Positions 1-6,950 of a stretch of DNA of 7,191 nucleotides are shown here, piece after piece. The notes beneath the pieces are model-generated. The model did no database searches, had not been told where the DNA came from, and saw only the letters and a list, made by a program, of their open reading frames with translations. The stretch comes from Acidobacteriaceae bacterium (GTDB lineage Bacteria > Acidobacteriota > Terriglobia > Bryobacterales > Bryobacteraceae), in NCBI GenBank assembly GCA_019246575.1, contig JAFAQG010000977.1:1-7191 (forward strand), given 5' to 3'. The first letter of the stretch is position 1. Every line of letters starts with the position of its first letter. The position numbers were made by a program, and so were the translations under genes.

Positions 1-711
1 CCACATATCAATAAGGACGAAGTCGCCGCGCCGGATCGGCGAGGCGGCGTCGCTGGTTGGCTCATAATGCGGGTCCGAAGCGTGTTCATTCACCGCTACA
101 ATCGGCCCGTGATCGGTCGTGAGCCCGTTCTGTTCGAACTGCTTCAAAATAAATTGCTTCACGTCATAGTCGTTAATGCGCTCGCCGCTCCGGATCCGCT
201 GTCCTATAAATTCGAAAGCTTCGCGCCGGGCTCGATCGACGCGCCTGCCGGCCTCGATATGCGCCGCAAACTGCTTTTCCGATAAACGAGCCTCGAATTC
301 CTGGACCATGTTTGCCGAACTGACGATTTCTACGCCGAGCGAACGCACCAATTCGACTGTTCCCGCGTCCACGAGCGATACGTAAGGGATTGCGCAGTTC
401 GGTGAGTACTGCATTGCAATTCTCGAGCACCCGGACAACATGTCCTTGAGCCTGGTGTGTTGCTCCTGCCAACTCGAATACGCTTGCTTGCTCCCCGGAA
501 GCGCATCGAGGATTTGGCTTTCAATACGGTGGACCAGCTTTCGCGGCGCTCCTTTTGCCGGTATGAAGTAGTACCACCGCCGCGTAGCTGTGACGTGGCC
601 GGGAATCCCGAGAATTCTATACGCGAGCGGATCGCGGCGATGATGATCGAAAAATAACCACCCATCGAGACCGCTCGCAAGTATCGCATCCTGGATTGTT
701 TCAATGTTCAC
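1..711 (-). CDS. M24 family metallopeptidase (Xaa-Pro peptidase / aminopeptidase P type), C-terminal part cut by window edge
   Basis: Translating the minus strand from the GTG at 709-711 gives 237 codons without a stop, open at base 1. The N-terminal creatinase-like domain spans about residues 1-150 (IQDAILASGLDGWLFFDHH near the start, then RRWYYFIPAKGAPRKLVHRIE). The pita-bread catalytic domain begins near residue 165. His215 (in SDPHYEP) sits where aminopeptidase P has its substrate-site His, and Asp235 (in VLIDMW, the last codons of the window) is the first dinuclear-metal ligand. The remaining ligands (second Asp, His, two Glu) lie outside. No signal peptide is seen, so it is probably cytosolic, cleaving Xaa-Pro bonds in small peptides; the exact substrate cannot be read. 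It starts 13 bases after the symporter stop, suggesting one operon. No clear ribosome binding site precedes the GTG. An in-frame TTG at 751-753, overlapping the symporter end by 29 bases, is an alternative start. Confidence 0.9.
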   Translation of the reverse strand, partial: MNIETIQDAILASGLDGWLFFDHHRRDPLAYRILGIPGHVTATRRWYYFIPAKGAPRKLVHRIESQILDALPGSKQAYSSWQEQHTRLKDMLSGCSRIAMQYSPNCAIPYVSLVDAGTVELVRSLGVEIVSSANMVQEFEARLSEKQFAAHIEAGRRVDRARREAFEFIGQRIRSGERINDYDVKQFILKQFEQNGLTTDHGPIVAVNEHASDPHYEPTSDAASPIRRGDFVLIDMW

Positions 712-724
712 GCTAGAGGTGATT

Positions 725-2149
725 TTAAGCGCTTCCGCGTTCCAGTCGCTCAAGCTTTGCGCCGTCCGGCATCGGAGTGAGCAGGCTCACAATGATCAAA
801 CTCAGAACAGAGGAAATCAACGCCGGATAGATTGCATCGACTGTGGCGATATTGCGAGTTCCTGGCAACCCACTCTGCTGAACCGCGTGCCACAGGAGCG
901 TGACGACGGTTCCCAGCAGAATCGAGGAGATCGCGCCCGCTGTCGTCGTGCGCTTCCAGAAAAATACTGCAAGAACAGCCGGAGTAACGGCAGCGCCGTA
1001 GATTGTGTACGCGTATAGCGATGCCGCCAACACCGACTCGAACGATGAGGCCTGAAGAACAGCGAACGTGCCCAACAGCACTACAATAATTCGGGATACG
1101 AAGAGAGTCCGCTGTTGCGTTGCATTTCTATTGATGAAGCGCTCGTAAACGTCGTGAATGAGATTTGTAGCGGGTGAGAACAGATAGTTATTTGCGGTCG
1201 AGATAATCTTTGCAAAGACACCCCCCAGTAAAATCGCGCCGAGGAACGGAGGCAAGGCGTGTCTTGCAGTTAGCGCAATGATCTCTCTAGGTTTTTCCGT
1301 ATGAAGCTTCGCGCTTGCAATCACCGCAAGCGCAACGAGGAGGGTTTCGAGAGTTACCGTTCCAACGATCCAACCGACAACCGATTTCTTCGCATCGCTT
1401 TCGGATTTGGCAGAGAAAAACTTCTGATACATGCCCTGGTTGCCGATCAGAAGCAGCATCGTGGGTAGCGTCAGCCCCAGTGCTCCGCCGAGAGTATAAT
1501 TTCCGAGCACCTGGAAGTGAGTTGCGGGTAAGGCGCTGCGAACCGTTGACCAGCCACCAGTACGGCCGAGCAAAATGGGCACGGCGACAATAACTGTGAC
1601 CGTTACCATCGACCCAATCACGAGGTCCAGATATGCGATCGACGCCATCCCGGCCGCGGCGGTAAATAGGACCACGAACCCCGCGATGATGTAAAGGCCC
1701 GTTGTCCGTTCGACTTCCGGGAAAATGAGGTGAAGTATATCGCCGCCGCCGATGAACTGATAACTGGTTATAACTGTGTAGGAAATGACGATAGCAATCG
1801 TCGCAAGTACGCGCGCTGCCACGTTGTATCTAATCTCGAGCAGATCCGGAACAGTGAATTGCGCAAAATGCCTGACGCGACCGGCGATAAGTCCGACAAT
1901 TAGCAGTCCCAGCCAACCACCGAAGGGCTGCCACAGAGCAGCAAAGCCGTTCTTGTAAGCGTTTTCAGCGCCGCCAAGCAGGCTGCCGGCGCCGATCCAC
2001 GAAGACAGCAATGTAAAAACTAGGACGGGCCAGCTCAAACTCCGGCCTGCAACTAAGAAATCCGCCCTGTTCTTGACTTGACGTGTTTTATACGCCGTTA
2101 TCGCGCACAGCGTCAGGACCACAACGGTTACCGTGACCGTATAGATCAA
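725..2149 (-). CDS. Sodium:solute symporter, SSS family (LeuT-fold membrane transporter)
   Basis: This is a 474-residue polytopic inner-membrane protein of normal length for a compact SSS member (about 13 membrane helices). It should couple inward sodium flux to uptake of a small solute; the substrate (sugar, amino acid, proline, carboxylate or other) cannot be told from sequence. SSS hallmarks are FLVAGRSLSW at 31-40 after the first helix, SSWIGAGSLLGG at 49-60 (core helix 1), GNQGMYQKFFSAKS at 236-249, ISTANNYLFSPATNLIHDVY at 316-335 and a late PAVLAVFFWKR segment at 390-400. The Ser317-Thr318 pair matches the helix-8 Ser/Thr that binds sodium in PutP-type transporters. The start is TTG (2147-2149): the frame is closed by TAA only three codons upstream and offers no ATG, and the next GTG (2120-2122) would cut into the first helix. 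No good Shine-Dalgarno precedes the TTG. A downstream M24 peptidase follows after 13 bases. Confidence 0.93.
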   Translation of the reverse strand: MIYTVTVTVVVLTLCAITAYKTRQVKNRADFLVAGRSLSWPVLVFTLLSSWIGAGSLLGGAENAYKNGFAALWQPFGGWLGLLIVGLIAGRVRHFAQFTVPDLLEIRYNVAARVLATIAIVISYTVITSYQFIGGGDILHLIFPEVERTTGLYIIAGFVVLFTAAAGMASIAYLDLVIGSMVTVTVIVAVPILLGRTGGWSTVRSALPATHFQVLGNYTLGGALGLTLPTMLLLIGNQGMYQKFFSAKSESDAKKSVVGWIVGTVTLETLLVALAVIASAKLHTEKPREIIALTARHALPPFLGAILLGGVFAKIISTANNYLFSPATNLIHDVYERFINRNATQQRTLFVSRIIVVLLGTFAVLQASSFESVLAASLYAYTIYGAAVTPAVLAVFFWKRTTTAGAISSILLGTVVTLLWHAVQQSGLPGTRNIATVDAIYPALISSVLSLIIVSLLTPMPDGAKLERLERGSA

Positions 2150-2202
2150 CTGACCATATTAGCGGCATGCGCGCCGGCCGCGCTCCTCGCATGAGGTCAA
2201 GC
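2150..2202 (-). other. GC-rich spacer with small hairpin between tail-tip gene and symporter
   Basis: These 53 bases are the largest gap in the window. A 5-bp GC stem (2169-2173 with 2179-2183, five-base loop) is nested in or competes with a second inverted repeat, CATGCG at 2166-2171 with CGCATG at 2188-2193. On the transcribed minus strand no T-run follows, so it does not look like a classical intrinsic terminator. A purine-rich GAGGAG (2183-2188) lies 33 bases upstream of the symporter TTG, too far for normal use. The role is unknown: it may be a weak terminator, an attenuator or simply GC-rich sequence. Confidence 0.35.
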
Positions 2203-5200
2203 TTAGAGACGGATCGTTAGAGTCAAGTCACGACCCGGGCTTACAGCTCCCTGATATCCCTGAATCGGATTCAGCGTGACATTCATCGTTAGGAGCGCGC
2301 CTTCCGCGAGTGGCGGAAGGTTGACACCATCGATCACCGATGAGGTCGTCGCCCCAGAAGAGATTGTCAAGCTGCAGTATTCCACTCCTGCTTGCAGAAG
2401 GTCGATGCTGACCGAATATCCCGACGCGGATTGCCCAAGGGAGGCTCGTATGTCTCGAACCGCATGCGCGGCCTCGACGACGAGCGGAGGAGCCGCGTTC
2501 TGCTGAGTCGCTAGAGATCCTCCGACCTGCAACGAGAATTGCCCGCCTGAAAGTGTGCGAAGCCCGCCTTCGGGCCCCGTTGTGTAACAACGCTGGGTCG
2601 CCTGGCTATCTCCGAAGGCATTCGTAGCGAAGAACTGAGCACCGCAGACCCGCACGTCGGGCAGGCTGAACGTGTGTACATAGTTGATCGATGCCCTGTT
2701 TGCGAAGAAGTTCAATGCGAACGGCGCCACGACGGCAGACGTATTGAGGTGCAGCACCGGATCGCCCCCATTATGCGGAGTCGGCGTCGAACCAACCGCG
2801 CCGCGCGCAACTTGATATGAATTGCTCGTCGAGTCAACAGATAAGACGGTCATCAGCTCCGTGCCGATCAGCACAATATCCCCGGCGTGGGGTGTTGCCG
2901 GCGATACTAAGGTCAGCTTGCTGTTCGCGGCATCAACTGGAGCGCTCAAGGTATAAGCATTCGGGTTGGCGAGCTCGTTCCAGGTGAAAATCTGCAACGT
3001 TCCACTCGAAACCGAAGCCGTGTTGGTCGAATCTTCAAACCCGATCTGCGAAATACTGAGGTTTCCAGCGCCGGGTGCGGTCAGCGTAAATTGAGGAGCG
3101 GCTGTCGTACCCGCATCGGCCCGGCCGCCTCCGAGTTGCCATCTCGTTATTGGGCAGAGATCCGGCGACCCCTCTACGTTATCCACGTTCGCTGCGCGTC
3201 CGGAGATTTGAAGCACCGTGCCGGCCTCATACAGAATCTGAAACTGAACAGGACTCGTGCGCGACACTGCCGCAAAATGCCATGCCGCCTCAGCGATGAC
3301 GAACGTGCTGCTCGCATCCGGCAAAACGGTCCACCCTGGATTTACAGTCAGCGTCGTCTGATCATTGCTCAGGATGGACCTTTCTTGTCCGCGCCCGGTA
3401 CCCTCGATGATTCGCACCACCATTCCCGAGTAGGTGAGCGGGGTTGCACCCATATCCGCGCAGGCGATTGTCGATTGCGAGAAGCTCGTCGTGAGAAAGG
3501 GGCCCGCGTACTCCGAGCGGTAATAGAAATTCGCGTGATCGAAGCTGGCATCCGGCGGACCTATCGGTTGTGGCGCCGCGCCCGTATCTGTATACGTCGC
3601 GCTGAGTGGCACAGAACTGGCTATGCGAAACAGTTGTTGCGGCGTCACACCCCGGTACACGTTAAATGATGTAGCACTCGCCGGGAAACTCAACCCCGCT
3701 ATAGAAACGCAGTTTGTATCCGATCCTGCAGGAATGACAGCTGGGACCGTAAACGACAGCGCTCCTTCATGTCCCGCACCGTCGACAGCACTAATCGCGT
3801 AATACAAATGGCTGCCGCCGGCTAAACTGCCGCCTGTGACCGAGTATTGAGGAGATAGACTGACCAGCGGCAAATTCGGCGAATTTCGATTCGGCGTATT
3901 CGGAACCGCAAAGCCGATCGTCAGAGTGTCAATAGCCGTTCCATCACTCTGCGCCTCGATCACCTCGGTCACCTTGAAGTCGTAGGATTCGAATCGTCCT
4001 TGAGAATCGTTGTGCGCGACTAGCCCAATCAGCGGACGCGGCCCCTGCACGTGCGCCAAAGGCTGCCGGCCCGAGCCCGCGAGCACGGCGGGGTTGTCGC
4101 TGTACCAATCGTCGTCATGAACCTGCGCGAGAATCGTCACAAGCTCATAATTCAACGATGGTGAAAGCTTCACAACTCGAAAGGGTGCCCGGAACAGTCC
4201 CTCTTTGGCGTAAGTGAGCGTGATGAGGTCACCGGGCCGCACTTTCAGCGCCCGAAAACTCGTCTGAAATTGCACGAACAGATTGCCTTTGGTCGACTTA
4301 TCCAACTGCCTCAGTAATACCCTTGTGGCTTGGCTCATGTTCGCGATGCCTAGAGCTGTCGATTGGCTGCTGATCTCGTAACCGATCAAAGCCGAATCCT
4401 CTGCATCGACCATGGATAGGCTATCCTGCTGATATTCGTTCGACTCGTCCTGAAACTCGACGCCGAGCCGGTTTGAGGTCTCAGCCACCGTCCGCGAACT
4501 CAGCCGGACCGATGACGTCCCATCGGGGTTTCGAGCAATTCCGGAAAATGAGGCCGATCCATCGCTAAATTCGTACGCGGGCCAACCGCCATTTAATAGC
4601 TCAACGCAGTTCGATCCATCAGGCAACGCCGCTTGCTGTCCCGCAATCGTCGTCTCCGGTACCAGCTCCAGAAGACCTGTCGGCCCATATCGGAGCATCA
4701 AACTGGACGCAACCCGAATTCCTCGGACAACTGCTGCTGCGCTCTGACGCTTTGTCAAAATCAGGTTACATTGGTAGCGGGGAACCTGGATAGCATTTCC
4801 ATTCAGGTCAACTGTGCTGATCAGAGTTTGACAAAACTGCGCAGCTGCCGCAAACGAAGGCAGATTGATCTCCGACAAAGACCATCCACAACGTCGTAAT
4901 ATGTCGAGAATGACCCAGGCTGGATTGTTCGTAAATGACACTCCCACGAGCGTTCCGTCGGCAGTGTAAATGTCCAACTGCATGCCCTGGAGTAGGACTT
5001 CGACTTTCGGGAGTGACTTACCTGAACTGACTCTGTTTGGAACGACAATGGATAAAACCGATGTGCTTCCATATGGATCGCCGAGCGGATTCCCGTTCGA
5101 ATCCGTGAATTCGAGATTGAAATTTCCGCTTCGTGCACCCGTCGTGATCACATTGAACCAGCCGGTCGTTGTCATATCCTGACTAGCAACGCCGTGCGGG

Positions 5201-6144
5201 ATCTCGACGTCATTAACGACTACCTTGAGCACCCCCTGTACTGGTCCCAAGCCGAGAAGCACTTCCATGTGCGTCAGGTTTCCGTCGTTCCGGGCGAAAA
5301 TCACGGGAGCCTTCAACCAGCCGGTCCCATACACGATCGGAGCCGGATCGTTGTACTTCGCGGCGTTGTCGAGCAATGGCGATAGATGGGATGACTTATC
5401 ACCAGAGGTTCGTACCATCACCGAAGAGGGCACGAATTCAAAGCCGCCAAATCGTCGGGTTGTGTTTCCCGCCGCGTCGGTAGCGAACATCCCTCGTTGC
5501 TGACACTGGGTTCTAGATTTATCGCACGAGGTGAACGGGTTTCCACCACTTAGGTTTCCGACGCCTCCTTGCACATCCGGCGAGTAACCACAACGATAAA
5601 ATCGCGAATACTTTCCACCCGCGCCGCCTGCGACGGCTTCGAGGCGTTGATCGTACGTGAAAGGAAAGCTCCACGGGCAGGATCGCTGGATTCGAACCTC
5701 CGGCACCGCAATTCTTTGCAAGCTCAGCTTGTTCGTGAACGTCAAACGGAAAGAGTCTTCGGTGATCTCGTCTGGATCTCCCGCAACTCCGCGAAACAGG
5801 ACTGTACTTTCGGTCGTTACGGTTGCAGTCGTCACATCCGCAAACGCAAAGAAAACGGTTAATTGCGAGCCCTTAAAACCAATCGATCGGTTCAATTCCG
5901 AAAGCGTCGAGTCCGCGTTCGCAAGAGTAAGTGATAGCTGAGAGATGCCGTCCATCGCGTCGTCTGCCGACAGTTGCAGCTCGAACAGATTATGTTTGAG
6001 GACTCTCGCCACATACGGCTGACCATTCAACGCCACTGAATGGCTGCTCCAGCACTCGACGTCGCCTGACGGCAGCACGCACTGAAAAAAGAGCAGCGGT
6101 GTATCGGATTCCGGAAGTTGTTTTACCTGATTGATGGTCGACAT
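2203..6144 (-). CDS. Giant phage tail-tip protein: gpL-like [4Fe-4S] domain fused to gpJ-like host-specificity/hub protein
   Basis: This 1313-residue protein should form the central tail tip of a siphophage-type (or gene-transfer-agent-like) tail. Residues 1-240 resemble lambda gpL / DUF2163-Phage_BR0599 proteins in length and in the motif series CPW (Cys156), CGYS (Cys185), CDKSRTQC (Cys207, Cys214) and FGGF (232-235). Residues about 250-700 resemble gpJ / GTA gp15: PIVYGTGWLKAPVI near 269, NPAWVILDILRRCGW at 407-421, RYQCNLILTKRQSAAAV at 456-472, VRPGDLITLTYAKEG near 635 and HDDDWYSD at 676-683. Residues about 756-855 form a fibronectin-III-like beta domain. Further beta-rich modules contain GTGRGQERSI (915-924) and GDIVLIGTELMTV...ARGAVGS (1088-1119). 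A SGLRT-like GGLRTLSGGQ segment (1193-1202) precedes the C-terminus. The ATG start has AGGA at 6151-6154 with a 6-base spacer. No membrane segment or signal peptide is seen. The gpL+J architecture is inferred from motifs. Confidence 0.88.
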   Translation of the reverse strand: MSTINQVKQLPESDTPLLFFQCVLPSGDVECWSSHSVALNGQPYVARVLKHNLFELQLSADDAMDGISQLSLTLANADSTLSELNRSIGFKGSQLTVFFAFADVTTATVTTESTVLFRGVAGDPDEITEDSFRLTFTNKLSLQRIAVPEVRIQRSCPWSFPFTYDQRLEAVAGGAGGKYSRFYRCGYSPDVQGGVGNLSGGNPFTSCDKSRTQCQQRGMFATDAAGNTTRRFGGFEFVPSSVMVRTSGDKSSHLSPLLDNAAKYNDPAPIVYGTGWLKAPVIFARNDGNLTHMEVLLGLGPVQGVLKVVVNDVEIPHGVASQDMTTTGWFNVITTGARSGNFNLEFTDSNGNPLGDPYGSTSVLSIVVPNRVSSGKSLPKVEVLLQGMQLDIYTADGTLVGVSFTNNPAWVILDILRRCGWSLSEINLPSFAAAAQFCQTLISTVDLNGNAIQVPRYQCNLILTKRQSAAAVVRGIRVASSLMLRYGPTGLLELVPETTIAGQQAALPDGSNCVELLNGGWPAYEFSDGSASFSGIARNPDGTSSVRLSSRTVAETSNRLGVEFQDESNEYQQDSLSMVDAEDSALIGYEISSQSTALGIANMSQATRVLLRQLDKSTKGNLFVQFQTSFRALKVRPGDLITLTYAKEGLFRAPFRVVKLSPSLNYELVTILAQVHDDDWYSDNPAVLAGSGRQPLAHVQGPRPLIGLVAHNDSQGRFESYDFKVTEVIEAQSDGTAIDTLTIGFAVPNTPNRNSPNLPLVSLSPQYSVTGGSLAGGSHLYYAISAVDGAGHEGALSFTVPAVIPAGSDTNCVSIAGLSFPASATSFNVYRGVTPQQLFRIASSVPLSATYTDTGAAPQPIGPPDASFDHANFYYRSEYAGPFLTTSFSQSTIACADMGATPLTYSGMVVRIIEGTGRGQERSILSNDQTTLTVNPGWTVLPDASSTFVIAEAAWHFAAVSRTSPVQFQILYEAGTVLQISGRAANVDNVEGSPDLCPITRWQLGGGRADAGTTAAPQFTLTAPGAGNLSISQIGFEDSTNTASVSSGTLQIFTWNELANPNAYTLSAPVDAANSKLTLVSPATPHAGDIVLIGTELMTVLSVDSTSNSYQVARGAVGSTPTPHNGGDPVLHLNTSAVVAPFALNFFANRASINYVHTFSLPDVRVCGAQFFATNAFGDSQATQRCYTTGPEGGLRTLSGGQFSLQVGGSLATQQNAAPPLVVEAAHAVRDIRASLGQSASGYSVSIDLLQAGVEYCSLTISSGATTSSVIDGVNLPPLAEGALLTMNVTLNPIQGYQGAVSPGRDLTLTIRL

Positions 6145-6149
6145 GGCGT

Positions 6150-6155
6150 GTCCTA
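6150..6155 (-). promoter_or_regulatory. Ribosome binding site of the giant tail-tip gene
   Basis: On the minus strand TAGGAC contains an AGGA Shine-Dalgarno core (6151-6154) six bases before the ATG at 6142-6144. It overlaps the TAG stop (6153-6155) of the preceding gene, so translation of the two tail genes is probably coupled. It is the clearest ribosome binding site in the window and supports the ATG start. Confidence 0.7.
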
Positions 6156-6950
6156 TACAGTTGCCTCGATAATGAGCGCTGTCGAAAATAGTCCCGGTGC
6201 TTCGGCGATTACCGGGAACTCGTCAACGGCAAAATGTGCGTTCGCATATACCCCACCCCTGGTCGTAGTTGGCCGAAACCGTGATGGCGCGATCTGCGCT
6301 TCGAGTTGAACACCGTAAATTTCAACCGTTTGCCCGGGATGGATGCCGATACCAACGGTAAACGTCGTGCCGGAATCGCTGATTCTGCCGCTCGATGAGA
6401 TTCGTATCCAGTTCTGCCCCACCGCATATGTGCGCGTGTCGCTCACCGATGCGCCCGCGCGACTCAAAAGCAGATTGGTGGCATACGAACTACGAACGTA
6501 GGCGGAAAGGCAGTACTGATAGCCGGCCGGAACAACCAACGTTTGTTGTAACTGCTCTGTTGCCTGGCTCGTATTTGTAAGTGAAAACGCTCCTGTGCCT
6601 CCAACCGGATCGGGAACGCCCGAGACGATCTGCAGTGCCGAGAGTCGCTGCCACGGTGAATTTAATAAGTTACTGCTCGAGACCAGCATGTTTTCTGTAG
6701 GGTCAATGAATGTAAAAGCCCGAAATGTTCCCTGACAATTAGCGAAATGGGCCTCGAGCATTTGTAAATCCGCATCGGACAACTCCGCGTATTCCAAATG
6801 CCAGATCATGCGACATCCATTGGGATCGGAGTACAAGAACATGTTCCCGTCAGATAACGCATTCTTGACTGTTCGCATTTCAAGCGCCTTCCGAATCGGA
6901 TATTGGGCGAGTGCGCCACTCATGAGTTGCGGAAAGAATAAGTTACCCAT
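6153..6950 (-). CDS. gpM/DUF2460-like minor tail protein with inserted jelly-roll (carbohydrate-binding-like) domain
   Basis: This 265-residue protein is likely part of the distal tail. Residues 48-84 repeat the gpM-like pattern seen in the upstream neighbour: MIWHLEYAELSDADLQMLEAHF..., then CQGTFRAFTFIDP. Residues about 90-229 look like a CBM4/9-type jelly roll: NLLNSPWQRL, a GGTGAFSL strand, QTLVVPAGYQYCLSAYVRSS (136-155), NWIRISSSG and GQTVEIYGVQLE (206-217) ending in PSRFRPT. Residues 237-245 (NAHFAVDEF) and the tail ALIIEATV then match the end of the neighbour (NCRFAAPQF ... VIWVIETNG), so the jelly roll appears inserted in a loop of the tail fold. The ATG at 6948-6950 overlaps the upstream stop by 8 bases (ATGGGTAA) and is preferred to a TTG three codons earlier. 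Its Shine-Dalgarno is weak. The start codon and a role in glycan binding are inference; the tail context is strong. Confidence 0.85.
   Translation of the reverse strand: MGNLFFPQLMSGALAQYPIRKALEMRTVKNALSDGNMFLYSDPNGCRMIWHLEYAELSDADLQMLEAHFANCQGTFRAFTFIDPTENMLVSSSNLLNSPWQRLSALQIVSGVPDPVGGTGAFSLTNTSQATEQLQQTLVVPAGYQYCLSAYVRSSYATNLLLSRAGASVSDTRTYAVGQNWIRISSSGRISDSGTTFTVGIGIHPGQTVEIYGVQLEAQIAPSRFRPTTTRGGVYANAHFAVDEFPVIAEAPGLFSTALIIEATV

Noticed and set aside
173..704. Two minus-strand open frames (330-704 and 173-472) that could be taken as small genes
   Set aside because: The third minus frame across the same bases encodes a clear M24 peptidase with conserved motifs and no stop for 237 codons. 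These frames are compositionally odd shadows of it.
704..1018. Plus-strand 104-codon frame opposite the symporter C-terminus
   Set aside because: It is antisense to a well-conserved transporter, has biased composition and no domain, so it is a shadow frame.
2166..2193. Intrinsic terminator after the tail-tip gene
   Set aside because: A GC hairpin is present but no T-run follows on the transcribed strand, so it is reported only as a hairpin of unknown role.
2150..2202. TTGACC followed by TAATAT as a sigma70 promoter for the symporter
   Set aside because: The two boxes are 33 bases apart instead of about 17, and the TAATAT would place the transcript start at or inside the TTG codon.
3091..3669. 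A 192-codon open frame on the plus strand, opposite the tail-tip gene
   Set aside because: It is rich in Arg, His and Cys with no recognisable domain and lies wholly antisense to a strongly coding frame, so it is a shadow frame.
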